From contig CAJMKD010000045.1 in NCBI GenBank assembly GCA_905213905.1, forward strand, positions 1-14,215: DNA of 14,215 nucleotides. Direction: 5' to 3'. Made by a program: the position numbers and the translations under genes. Shown in pieces: positions 1 to 7,024 of this stretch. The stretch's first letter is position 1, and each line of letters starts with the position of its first letter. Origin of the DNA: an uncultured Sutterella sp. (GTDB taxonomy: Bacteria; Pseudomonadota; Gammaproteobacteria; Burkholderiales; Burkholderiaceae_F). The notes under the pieces were generated by a model, which had not been told where the DNA came from, ran no database searches, and saw only the letters and a list, made by a program, of their open reading frames with translations.

Positions 1-1047
1 CCGGTCCGTTATCACCCAAAAGACCTTGCCGGGGAGCGCCAGGATTTTTTCGGCAATGGGCGTCCACGGGAGCGCCTCGTCGACAAACCGCCGTCCCGCC
101 GCGTCCACATAGATGTCGCCGCCCGCATAGTCGAGAAGCCGTCCGCCCCAGTAGGGAAGGAGCTGCAGACCGAAGCCTTCCAGAAAAACGCCGCCCGCTT
201 CTTCAGCGAGCGCAATGCCGTCGCCGTCCGCGCCTTCCCAGCAGGCGCCGTCCGGGTTGGCCGAAGTGCCGACATCGGCGGTGAGCATGGGCAGAATCCG
301 CGTGCGCAGCGCAATGTTTGCCGAAAAGCCGCCCGTCGCGAGCACGACGCGCTTTGCGGCATAGCTGCGCCGTTCGCCGCCTGAAGATGCCGAAATCCGC
401 CACAGTTTTCCCGAATTCGTCGAAATTCGCGTCAGGCCTTCGGCGCGCGCGTGCATTGCAAACGGAATGCCGAGCGCCTGCGCTCTCGCCGCGAGCGCCA
501 GAATGTAGCTGCGACCTGCGGAATTGCCGCGCATCGAAAAGCTTCGCGGATTGAGGCCGGAATGCGCCTGGAAGGGACGCCCGAACCGCACGCCCATGCC
601 TTCGAGCCAGTTGAGCGCATCGCCGGACTCCGCGGCAATCCGGGCGAGGATTCTTCTGTTGCCGGTGCCGCCGCCGGCCCGGAGCGCATCGGCCACGAAC
701 GCTTCCGGGGAATCGGCGAAGGCGCTCCCAGGCGCCGCGCGTTCCGGGGCCACCGCGGCAATCGAGCCGCTCGAATACAGGCTGTGCCCGCCGATGAGCG
801 GTCCTTTTTCAAGAATGATCACGCGCTGCGCGCCGGATTCGCGCGCGGAAATGGCCGCGCAAAGGCCGGCCATGCCGCTCCCGACGACGACGACGTCCCA
901 GAGGGCATCCGAGTTCCTGTTTTCCTGCGCAACAGCCGGCGGCGCCAAAGTCACGCCCAATGCGCCGAAGAGGAGCGATTGCGCAAACGCGCGGCGGCTC
1001 ATGCGCGGGCGAGCATCCGGCTCAAAAGAATGCTTGCGGCAGCTCAT
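1..1047 (-). CDS. Tat-exported FAD-dependent reductase (flavocytochrome c / fumarate reductase-like), C-terminus beyond window
   Basis: The frame is open for 349 codons to the window edge, so the C-terminal part is missing. A twin-arginine signal is visible: SRRAF at residues 17-21, a hydrophobic stretch, then a likely cut after AVA at 38-40. A Rossmann FAD motif GSGMAGL follows at 56-62 with an acidic E80 at the end of the second strand, and further on an LATGGFS motif and NPDG...GDGIALAEEAGG, typical of the FAD_binding_2 family (fumarate, urocanate and other enoate reductases). No FMN-binding or haem-binding (CxxCH) domain precedes it, so electrons must come from a separate partner. The ATG at 1047 overlaps the response regulator stop as ATGA and has GGGAG upstream; an ATG at 1002, just before the Arg pair, is an alternative start. 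By family, it would reduce a C=C bond of an organic acceptor outside the cytoplasm. The substrate cannot be read from this part. Confidence 0.9.
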   Translation of the reverse strand, partial: MSCRKHSFEPDARPRMSRRAFAQSLLFGALGVTLAPPAVAQENRNSDALWDVVVVGSGMAGLCAAISARESGAQRVIILEKGPLIGGHSLYSSGSIAAVAPERAAPGSAFADSPEAFVADALRAGGGTGNRRILARIAAESGDALNWLEGMGVRFGRPFQAHSGLNPRSFSMRGNSAGRSYILALAARAQALGIPFAMHARAEGLTRISTNSGKLWRISASSGGERRSYAAKRVVLATGGFSANIALRTRILPMLTADVGTSANPDGACWEGADGDGIALAEEAGGVFLEGFGLQLLPYWGGRLLDYAGGDIYVDAAGRRFVDEALPWTPIAEKILALPGKVFWVITDR

Positions 1048-1718
1048 GATCCCGCTCCCGGCTTCGCCCTTGATTCCGTGCGATGATCCTCGTCGTCGAA
1101 GAGGCCGAGGCCTTCAAGCCGATGGTAGGCTTCGAGCGCGTTCTGCACGCCGAGCTTCGCAAATGCGTTCCCGCGGTGCATCTTCACGGTGGCGAGCCCG
1201 ATGCCGAATTCTTCCGCGATGTCTTTGTTCGAGGCGCCCCGGGCCGCGGCGAGAACGACGTCCTTTTCGCGCGGCGTGAGCGAATCAAAAAGTTCGAGCC
1301 GCTTTTGGGCGTCCCTGTCGAGCTTTGCGTTCGCGAGCGACGCTTCCACGGCTTTTTCGACGGCAGCCTTGAGCGCCATCGGGTCGCCCCGCTTTTCGAT
1401 GAAGTCGCAGGCGCCGTACTTCATCGCGTGCACGGCCGTCGAAACGTCGCCGTGGCCGGTGAGAAAGATGATCGGGAGCCGCGCCCCGCGGGCTAGGAGC
1501 TCGCGCTGCAGCTCAAGTCCGTTCATGCCGGGCATCCGCATGTCGAGCACGAGGCACCCGGGGCGGTCCGGATCGTCTTCGGCGAGGAACGCCGCAGCCG
1601 AGCCGTAGTCCCGCACGGTCCAGCCGAGCATGCCGAGAAAGAGCTTCTGGCTGCTGCGGTAGTCCTCATCGTCGTCGACGAGCCGAACGAGCGGCTTCAT
1701 ATTGATTCGCTTGATCAT
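1044..1718 (-). CDS. FixJ/TtrR-like response regulator with LuxR-type HTH
   Basis: A 224-residue two-domain regulator. The receiver domain (about 8-125) has the acidic triad D15-D17, the phospho-acceptor D59 in LVLDMRMPG, T87 in FLTGHGD and the conserved K109. K109 is followed by R-G instead of the usual proline. The C-terminal domain (about 147-205) is a LuxR/FixJ helix-turn-helix: LTPREKDVV, then SNKDIAEEFGIGLATVKMHR. It should be phosphorylated by the kinase encoded just upstream and activate transcription, probably of the flavoprotein gene and possibly of the divergent dehydratase gene. Its ATG overlaps the kinase stop (ATGA, 1715-1718) and its own stop overlaps the flavoprotein start, so the three genes are probably translationally coupled. 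M7 (position 1700), directly before the conserved first strand, is an alternative start. The specific TtrR-like reading rests on the kinase partner. Confidence 0.93.
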   Translation of the reverse strand: MIKRINMKPLVRLVDDDEDYRSSQKLFLGMLGWTVRDYGSAAAFLAEDDPDRPGCLVLDMRMPGMNGLELQRELLARGARLPIIFLTGHGDVSTAVHAMKYGACDFIEKRGDPMALKAAVEKAVEASLANAKLDRDAQKRLELFDSLTPREKDVVLAAARGASNKDIAEEFGIGLATVKMHRGNAFAKLGVQNALEAYHRLEGLGLFDDEDHRTESRAKPGAGS

Positions 1719-3961
1719 GGTGAAATTTTCCCGGACGATGCCGGCCGCTCGGGCGCCGATGCGCTGCCGGCCGGCGGCTGATTCTCTTCGAGCAGATCGA
1801 AGGAGACGACGACCCGCGCGCCGCCCTCGGGCCGGCCCTCGAACTGGAGCGATGCGCCGTGGCTGTCGGCGATGCCGCGGCAGATCGTGAGTCCGAGGCC
1901 GAGCCCTTTGTCTTCATCATGGGGCGCGGGGGCGCCGGCCTGATCTTCTCTTTCGATTTCCTCCGCCGCCGGGCGATCGTGTTCACCGCGCATGGCGCGG
2001 ATGAATCCCGAAGCGCGGGAGTTGAGTTCGGCGAGAACCGCTTCATCGAGCACCGGACCGTCGTTTTCGATGCGGACGACGGCCCGCTCGCCGTCGCGTG
2101 TCTTTTCGCGGCCAAGCGCAACGACGACGCCGGCCCCGGCATCGCCCGGCCGGCCGGACGCGGCTTCGACGGCGTTGCGCAGCAGATTGAGAAAGAGAAG
2201 TTCCAGCTCAAGCGCATCCCCGAGCACGCGGCAGCGCCTTCCCGGCAGACGCCGGAACGCAATGCCGGCGGCGGGTCGCTCCGCCGCGAGCGCGCGAAGG
2301 CTCTTTTCGAGCACGGCTTCGAGGTCCGTCGGCTGATGCGAGGACTTTGCCGTTCTGGCATATCGCCTCACGCGGGCCACAATCTCGGCGATCCGGACCG
2401 CTTCCCGTTCGCTGCCCTCGAGCGCCGCCGCGCACGGAGAGGGCGCCGGCTTCGGTCCGGTCCCGGCCTTCGGCGCCTCTGCGTCGGCCGCGCCCGCCAT
2501 GCTCATGCGCAGAACCGCCGCATACGTGCGGATGGCGCCGATCGGCGCATTGATTTCGTGGGCGATCATGCCGCTCATCTGCTGCACGATCGAGCGGCGC
2601 TCGAAAAGCGCAAGACGCCGGCGGACTTCTTCGGCGCGTGCGGCAAACCGGGCGCGCTCCGCCACGGAGTCCGCGAGCTCCCGCGTTCTCCGGCGCACGA
2701 GCCGGTGAAGCCGCAGCTCGTTCAGAACGAGAAAGAGGAGGGCGGCGCCCGCGAGCAGAAATTCCGTGCGATGGCGTGCAAATACCGCCTGCGGACTCAT
2801 GTCGCGCAGATAGGCGTACGGACCGAGCTGCAGCCTTTCGAAAAGCGAAAGAATGCTCGCAAAAGAGACGTTCGTGAGCCACTCGTAGTCGCGCGCGTTC
2901 CGGTCGCTCAGAATTGCGATCGTCACGTCGCGCACGGCCGTTTCCGGCGCGCCCGGCAGCGCCAAAAGCGTCACGTCCGGATAAAGCGCCGTCGAATGCC
3001 GGCAGGCGAGTCCGCCCTTCTTTTCGGCCGCGACCGCGAGGCCGTCCGCATCAATGAGCGAGCGCGCCGCCATGGTCTCGAGAAGGCAGGCGGGCAGAAT
3101 CGCCACGTCGACGGTGCCGGCGAGAAGCGCCGAGATCACGTCCGGATAGGCGTTGTTTCGAAAGAGAACCGATTCGAAAAAAGCATCCGGATCATAGCCG
3201 GCAGCGGAAATTTCGCCCGCCGCTGCGAGCCACCCGTCGATCGCGAGCGGAAGGCTCGAAGCGGCGCGCTTGCCGCGCAGCGACGCGAGCGAATCGAGGC
3301 CGTCGTCTCTGCGAACGACGAAGGCGGCGCCGACCGAGGCGTCCGCGCTTTCGGCGAGCTTTGTCTTGCGCGTGGCGATGCGGGTTGCGGTTATTTCCGG
3401 CACCATGACGCCCGAGAAGCCTGACGGCGCAAAGAGGAAGTCTGGCTTCACGCGGGCGATGTCTTCGACCGCCTCCGCGGCGGAAATGGTCATCGTCCGC
3501 CAGTCATAGGCCGGGAGCGATTTTTCGAGCCGTGAAACGGTCGCCTGCAGATAGAAGCTGTCGAACGGATTCACAAGCGTGTCGACGAGCGCAATCGTGA
3601 GAACGGGCTTCTGTCCCGACTTTTGTCCGGTCTTCTGTCCGGACTTTTGTCCGGGCTTCTGCTCAGCGATCTCCGGCTGCGCGCCGACGCTTCCCGCCGC
3701 TGCAGAGAAAGGAAGCGTGGCGCCGCTCACCGCATCCTCGGCGCAGGCGGCGCAGAGGGCGCTCGCGGCAAAGAGAAGGGCGGCGCCGAAAAAGAGGCAG
3801 AGCATCGGCACGGCGGCGGGACGGCGCAGCAGCGCCGGCGCAAAGCGGCGGCATCGGCTGCGGCCGCTGATGCGGCGCCGCGCGGCGCTCTCTGCTCTTT
3901 CGACTCGTTTCCCTGTCATTCCGGTTCTGTTGAAAAGATTCGTTCTGGAAATATGCCTCAC
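1715..3961 (-). CDS. Hybrid-sensor histidine kinase with periplasmic PhnD-like binding domain (TtrS-type)
   Basis: A 748-residue membrane kinase. From the N-terminus: a basic segment, a first membrane span or signal anchor (about 51-72), a low-complexity linker with xGQK repeats (about 102-119), a periplasmic PhnD/TtrS-like binding domain (about 120-395, with DTLVNPFDSF and DFLFAPSGFSG), a second span (about 399-415), a coiled-coil stalk, then the kinase core. H468 in IAHEINAPIGAI is the phospho-acceptor. The N box has N592 and N596, ENDG lies at 632-635, and the glycine-rich GLGLGL at 686-691. A long Ala/Pro insert (490-516) and an Asp/Glu-rich lid (about 650-685) are unusual. The frame opens at a GTG (3961); the ATG at 3919 is an alternative, as neither has a strong Shine-Dalgarno. 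TtrS of the tetrathionate system has this layout, but the ligand here is unknown and is probably related to the linked flavoprotein substrate. Confidence 0.9.
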   Translation of the reverse strand: MRHISRTNLFNRTGMTGKRVERAESAARRRISGRSRCRRFAPALLRRPAAVPMLCLFFGAALLFAASALCAACAEDAVSGATLPFSAAAGSVGAQPEIAEQKPGQKSGQKTGQKSGQKPVLTIALVDTLVNPFDSFYLQATVSRLEKSLPAYDWRTMTISAAEAVEDIARVKPDFLFAPSGFSGVMVPEITATRIATRKTKLAESADASVGAAFVVRRDDGLDSLASLRGKRAASSLPLAIDGWLAAAGEISAAGYDPDAFFESVLFRNNAYPDVISALLAGTVDVAILPACLLETMAARSLIDADGLAVAAEKKGGLACRHSTALYPDVTLLALPGAPETAVRDVTIAILSDRNARDYEWLTNVSFASILSLFERLQLGPYAYLRDMSPQAVFARHRTEFLLAGAALLFLVLNELRLHRLVRRRTRELADSVAERARFAARAEEVRRRLALFERRSIVQQMSGMIAHEINAPIGAIRTYAAVLRMSMAGAADAEAPKAGTGPKPAPSPCAAALEGSEREAVRIAEIVARVRRYARTAKSSHQPTDLEAVLEKSLRALAAERPAAGIAFRRLPGRRCRVLGDALELELLFLNLLRNAVEAASGRPGDAGAGVVVALGREKTRDGERAVVRIENDGPVLDEAVLAELNSRASGFIRAMRGEHDRPAAEEIEREDQAGAPAPHDEDKGLGLGLTICRGIADSHGASLQFEGRPEGGARVVVSFDLLEENQPPAGSASAPERPASSGKISP
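3608..3661 (-). repeat. 12-bp tandem repeat encoding (xGQK)n in the sensor kinase linker
   Basis: Four 12-bp units lie in tandem at 3608-3655, plus a partial fifth. On the plus strand they alternate CTTCTGTCCNNN and CTTTTGTCCNNN. They stay in frame and encode PGQK, SGQK, TGQK, SGQK between the first membrane anchor and the periplasmic sensor domain. Any copy-number change would alter the linker length without shifting the frame. It is read as a flexible basic linker. Confidence 0.85.
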
Positions 3962-4113
3962 AAAGCGCTTGATTGGGCACCGACTTTGGGGGGTATCCTC
4001 GCGCGTCCGTGAAGAACAGAATTCTCGTCATGGAAGCGCAGGCATCATGACCCGCAGGGCGCATGCCCGGCGGCGAGCGCTTCGAAAGAATCGTCATCAA
4101 AAGGAGAGACAAG

Positions 4114-4977
4114 ATGAACTTCAAAAAGCTTGCAGCCGCGGCCGCCGTTTCGTTCTGCCTCGCGGGCGCCTTTTCCGTCGCGCATGCCGAAGGCTATGTC
4201 CGTCCGCTGCCCGCGCAGCCGATAACGGCGGGCAAGATGGTCCTCGGGTCGACGCAGCCCGTGATTGCGGTGCCGCTCGTCGGCGAAACCCGCGAAGCCA
4301 TCCTGAAGGAAGCCGAGACGGTGAAGTCGCTCAGCCCGGATTTGATCGAAGTCCGCGCCGACTACTGGGACTTCATAGAAGATACTGACAAGTCCATCGC
4401 CATGCTGAAGGACATCAAGGCGGTGATGCCGGACGTGCCGATCCTGCTTACCGTCCGCATCAAGGCCGAGCGCGGCCACCAGGATGTGGACACGCAGAAG
4501 AAGTTCGCTTTCTATGAGCGTGCGATTGCCGAAAAGCTACCGACGCTGATCGACGTCGAGCTTGCGTACGGTCCCGACGTCATCAAGGACTTCAAGAAGA
4601 AGTTGGAAGGCACCGGCATCAAGCTCGTCGTCGCCTATCACGACCTGAAGGGAACGCCCTCGAGCGACGAAATCAAGTCGATCATGGAACGTGAAATCGC
4701 CGCCGGCGGCGACGTTGCGAAGATCGTCGTGAAGCCCAACAAGGAAGAGGACGTGCTCACGTTCCTGAACGGCACGCTTTCCTTCCGCCGCGCCAATCCG
4801 AATTATCCGATCATCGCTTCGGGGAGCGGGGACGTCGGCCGCATTACGCGCCTGATCGGCGGCCTCTTCGGCATCGACCTCACGTTTGCTTCCGGCGTGA
4901 AGGGCTCGAACCCCACGCAGATGCCGGTGGCGATTGTCCGCGACGCCAACAACGTCATTTATCCGATTGCGAAGTAA
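4114..4977 (+). CDS. aroD: Secreted type I 3-dehydroquinate dehydratase
   Basis: 287 residues starting at the ATG with AGGAGAG upstream. Residues 1-25 form a clear Sec signal peptide (MNFKK, an Ala/Val-rich core, cut after AHA), so the enzyme should act in the periplasm; ordinary biosynthetic AroD has none. All expected class I residues are visible: E79-V-R81-A-D83 on the second strand, H176 in VVAYHDL, the Schiff-base lysine K203 in DVAKIVV, R246 in ITRL, and S265 with Q269 in the substrate-closing loop (KGSNPTQMP). The family interconverts 3-dehydroquinate and 3-dehydroshikimate by an imine mechanism. It is divergent from the sensor kinase across 152 bp. Export and context suggest use of quinate- or shikimate-type compounds, not aromatic amino acid synthesis. 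The fold and catalytic activity are secure; the physiological role is inference. Confidence 0.93.
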   Translation: MNFKKLAAAAAVSFCLAGAFSVAHAEGYVRPLPAQPITAGKMVLGSTQPVIAVPLVGETREAILKEAETVKSLSPDLIEVRADYWDFIEDTDKSIAMLKDIKAVMPDVPILLTVRIKAERGHQDVDTQKKFAFYERAIAEKLPTLIDVELAYGPDVIKDFKKKLEGTGIKLVVAYHDLKGTPSSDEIKSIMEREIAAGGDVAKIVVKPNKEEDVLTFLNGTLSFRRANPNYPIIASGSGDVGRITRLIGGLFGIDLTFASGVKGSNPTQMPVAIVRDANNVIYPIAK

Positions 4978-4993
4978 TCTGAACCGATCGCTT

Positions 4994-5069
4994 GCGCCGA
5001 AGCGCTGCGTTTTGAACGCGAATCATGCCGATCCGCAGAAAAATGCAGTTTACTTCGGCGCTTATTTTT
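4994..5069 (+). terminator. Intrinsic terminator downstream of aroD
   Basis: A perfect 9-bp inverted repeat (GCGCCGAAG at 4994-5002 with CTTCGGCGC at 5053-5061) is followed at once by TTATTTTT. The roughly 50-nt loop contains a further pair, CTGCG with CGCAG. It begins 17 bp after the aroD stop. Confidence 0.6.
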
Positions 5070-5210
5070 CGGGCAAACAAAATACGTATATATGCGCATA
5101 AGAACAATTAAAAAAAAATTACATTAATTTTCGAGGGTATTTCTAGGCCATTAGGATTACTACCAAACTGTTGTTTGCCAAATTTCGCTTAATTTGTTTA
5201 CTTAGGTACT

Positions 5211-5251
5211 TTGATAAAGATCAAATTGGATAGAAGGGGGTTCTATAGATT
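5211..5251 (+). promoter_or_regulatory. FNR box with class II promoter geometry
   Basis: TTGATAAAGATCAA (5211-5224) matches the FNR consensus TTGAT-N4-ATCAA at every defined base. A -10-like TAGATT lies at 5246-5251 (TATAGA at 5244-5249 is an alternative), which puts a start near 5258 and the FNR site near -41, the class II activator position. It points rightwards into the end of the tnpB element 50 bp away, where no plus-strand gene follows. Confidence 0.6.
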
Positions 5252-5308
5252 GTCGGCCGAAGCATCTTGCGGCGCGACCCTTAACAAGTTCGCAAGAGGG
5301 CTTCAAGT

Positions 5309-5343
5309 GTGATCTACCTCGACGTAAACGACAAGGCTTCCTG
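5309..5343 (-). ncRNA. tnpB right end: predicted 3' part of the guide (omega/reRNA) scaffold
   Basis: By analogy with characterised TnpB systems, the RNA scaffold ends at the element boundary and the flanking DNA supplies the guide. Here the tnpB stop (TAG, 5314-5316) lies within this end, so the RNA would overlap the gene's 3' part. The predicted 20-nt guide read outward is ACTTGAAGCCCTCTTGCGAA (5308 down to 5289). The hairpin seen perfectly in the second copy has two mismatches here. The 5' limit of the RNA is not visible. Confidence 0.45.
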
Positions 5344-6798
5344 TTTCCCAGCCAGGCGGATCGGGACGGGATGACATCCCGCCCGACGAACCGGCTCCGC
5401 AGGCATTACATCGGCCCGACCCGGGCCTAGTCTTGCGGCATCGGAAGGCTTGGCCTTCTTCGTCCGCAAAAGCTTCTTCGTCTTCTTCGGTTCGAATTTT
5501 CCCGCGAGCAGCATCTCGATGCCCCGGTCACGGATATTGCGGGCCGCAACGACGTCCGCATTCCCTTCGAACCCGCAGCGCACGCAGCGAAACACCGCCT
5601 GCGAGGGGCGGTTCTTCGCATCAACTGCCCCGCAGAGAGGACAGCATCGCGACGTGTTTTTCAGTTCAACCTCAATGACGAGCTTCCCCGCATTGATGGC
5701 TTTGTATCTGAGATAACGGCCGGTCTTCCCCCAGCCGCTCCGCAGAACGGCGGCGTTGAGGCCCGCCTTGGCCGAGGCGCCGTTTCGAAGCGGCTTGCCC
5801 GCTTCGTCGTACTTGGCCTTCGGCCTTTTAGTCATGTTCTGTATCTTCAGCGCTTCAAGAACGTATACCCATATTTCTTCGAGACTGACGAGCCTGTGGC
5901 TCGTTTGATGAGCGAAGTCCTCTATGACGTTGCGCTGATAATCGTACGTCCGGGCAATGCGGCGTCTGGCTTTTGCCAGGTTCCGGCTGCCCGTCTCTCG
6001 CCTTGCCGCCATGCGCTGATAACGCTTGCGGCGGCGCGCCTGCCGCTTCATGCGTTCGAGCTTCGCTTCCGTGAACCCGTAAGGTTAGTCCTGATGACTC
6101 GACTGGACGGGACGAACGACGCCTCGATCCAGGCCGACCGCATGCGCCTCAAGCTCGGCTTTCGAATATTGCGCAAGACGGGCGGCAATTTCGGCTTCGG
6201 TTTCGGGAAACTTCCCTTCTTCAGCGGGCTCTTCAAAAGCAAACGACACGGTCAGAGAGCGAGCCGTGAGCGTGACGCTCACCATTGCGGGCATTCGGAA
6301 GTCGCGGTGCGCGTGAAAAATAATGACGCCGCCGGGCTTTTTCGCAGAGCCGAATCGAAGCTTGAACCTGTCGTCCCGCGACGTGGGTTCAATAGTGAAG
6401 TATTGGCGCGTCAGCAGGAGCTTTCGGTCCGAATCCTTGATCGGATGCACTTTCGCACGCCGTGTCAGGCCTCGCTTCGCGCGCTGGCTCGCCTGATAAA
6501 AGCGGTAGGCGCCGATGCCGAGAATGGCCGACGGGACCTCGTCGAGCCAGGGCATGGCCTTTTTGTCAACGAAGCGGCTGTATTTCTGATCCGGCTCGGG
6601 CCGCTCAACACGGCATTCGGGCCGGATCGGCTGCTTGCGCCGCCGGGTCTCGGCAATGAGCCGGCTCAGACTGTCGAAGTAGCGCTGCTCCCGCACGCAT
6701 TCGTTGTAAATGAACATCTGCCCCGCCGACCATGTAAGGTAGGCGAGACGGGATGCGTCATTCTCAAAGCGAGCGGAAAAGCGGCAGCCGACTGACAT
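5314..6798 (-). pseudogene. tnpB: TnpB RNA-guided nuclease, split by an in-frame TAA
   Basis: The frame runs for 494 codons from an ATG with a strong AGGAGG (6803-6808), but codon 238 is TAA (6085-6087). Both sides are in the same frame, so this is a point nonsense and not a frameshift. Upstream are the N-terminal wedge/HTH region and the first RuvC motif GLDRG (D224). Downstream the sequence resumes with PYGFTEAKLER and retains E315 (YVLEAL), the zinc ribbon C386/C389 and C405/C408, and D415 (GNADVVAARN). The whole catalytic set is therefore intact apart from the stop. TnpB proteins cut DNA next to a TAM using an RNA made from the element's right end. The ribosome binding site can pair over 7 bp with 6835-6841 (29-nt loop), a common safeguard against read-through in insertion sequences. 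Possible restart at codon 250 would lack D224, hence no nuclease. Confidence 0.85.
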
Positions 6799-6852
6799 TG
6801 TTCCTCCTGAAATTTAATTCTAGAAAATTCCGAAAGGAACACGGTCGTTTCC

Positions 6853-6896
6853 GCCCGAATTCCTCCCCGACATGAATGAAGGGGACTCCTTCGGGC
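6853..6896 (-). repeat. Nested stem-loop at the presumed left end of the tnpB element
   Basis: Outer arms GCCCGAA (6853-6859) and TTCGGGC (6890-6896) pair perfectly; inner arms TCCCC (6864-6868) and GGGGA (6881-6885) also pair. It lies 55 bp upstream of the tnpB start and probably belongs to the left end recognised by a trans-acting TnpA. No second left end is available for comparison. Confidence 0.45.
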
Positions 6897-6987
6897 ATCT
6901 TGTTGAAAGTCAGGCAAAACAAAAGTTCCAGCCGTTGGATGAGCAGGCTTATTTTTGCTTCTTCTTCCGAGCTACGTAGGAAGCCTC

Positions 6988-7013
6988 GAAAAGTTCAACC
7001 GGCTGAACTTTTC
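6988..7013 (-). terminator. Terminator of the HU / coiled-coil gene unit
   Basis: A perfect 10-bp stem, GAAAAGTTCA (6988-6997) with TGAACTTTTC (7004-7013), has a 6-nt loop and begins 12 nt after the stop codon at 7025. Its A/T-rich arms could serve as the U-tract in either direction. Its position suggests it is native flank and not part of the tnpB element. Confidence 0.6.
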
Positions 7014-7024
7014 CGGCTGCTGTC

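Larger units (their letters stand above)
4978..5308. other. AT-rich intergenic segment between aroD and the tnpB element
   Basis: No gene is seen in these 331 bp. Base composition drops sharply in GC from about 5060 to 5260 compared with both sides. It holds the aroD terminator, a 10-bp palindrome TATGCGCATA near 5090, an inverted repeat CAAAC-TGTT-GTTTG (5164-5177) and the FNR box with its -10 element. Whatever the plus-strand promoter once served is not in the window. Confidence 0.7.
5309..6900 (-). mobile_element. IS1341-type (tnpB-only, IS200/IS605 family) element
   Basis: A tnpB-like gene without any tnpA lies between a right end at 5309-5343 and a stem-loop region near 6853-6896. The right boundary is set by comparison: 5309-5343 matches 14181-14215 at 31 of 35 positions and similarity stops at 5309. 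In the gene's direction the end reads ...GGTAGATCAC, typical of IS605-family right ends. The left boundary is not defined; 6900 is an estimate. Such elements have no terminal inverted repeats and make no target duplication. The nonsense codon in tnpB and the mismatched right-end hairpin suggest this copy is decaying. Confidence 0.75.

Noticed and set aside
1859..3424. Plus-strand 521-codon open frame opposite the sensor kinase
   Set aside because: It is a GC-rich antisense shadow: Arg/His/Ala-rich with no family motifs, while the minus strand has complete kinase motifs.
3968..3999. Sigma70 promoter for aroD (TTGATT ... TATCCT)
   Set aside because: The spacer is 19 bp and the -10 is poor, so I could not support it; the TTGAT half is also not a full FNR site.
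5896..6795. Plus-strand 299-codon open frame antisense to tnpB
   Set aside because: It lies opposite clear TnpB motifs and shows no recognisable domain.
6978..6988. 11-bp match (AGGAAGCCTCG) to the tnpB right end, in the opposite orientation
   Set aside because: A chance match of this length is not unlikely in a window of this size and similarity does not extend beyond it.
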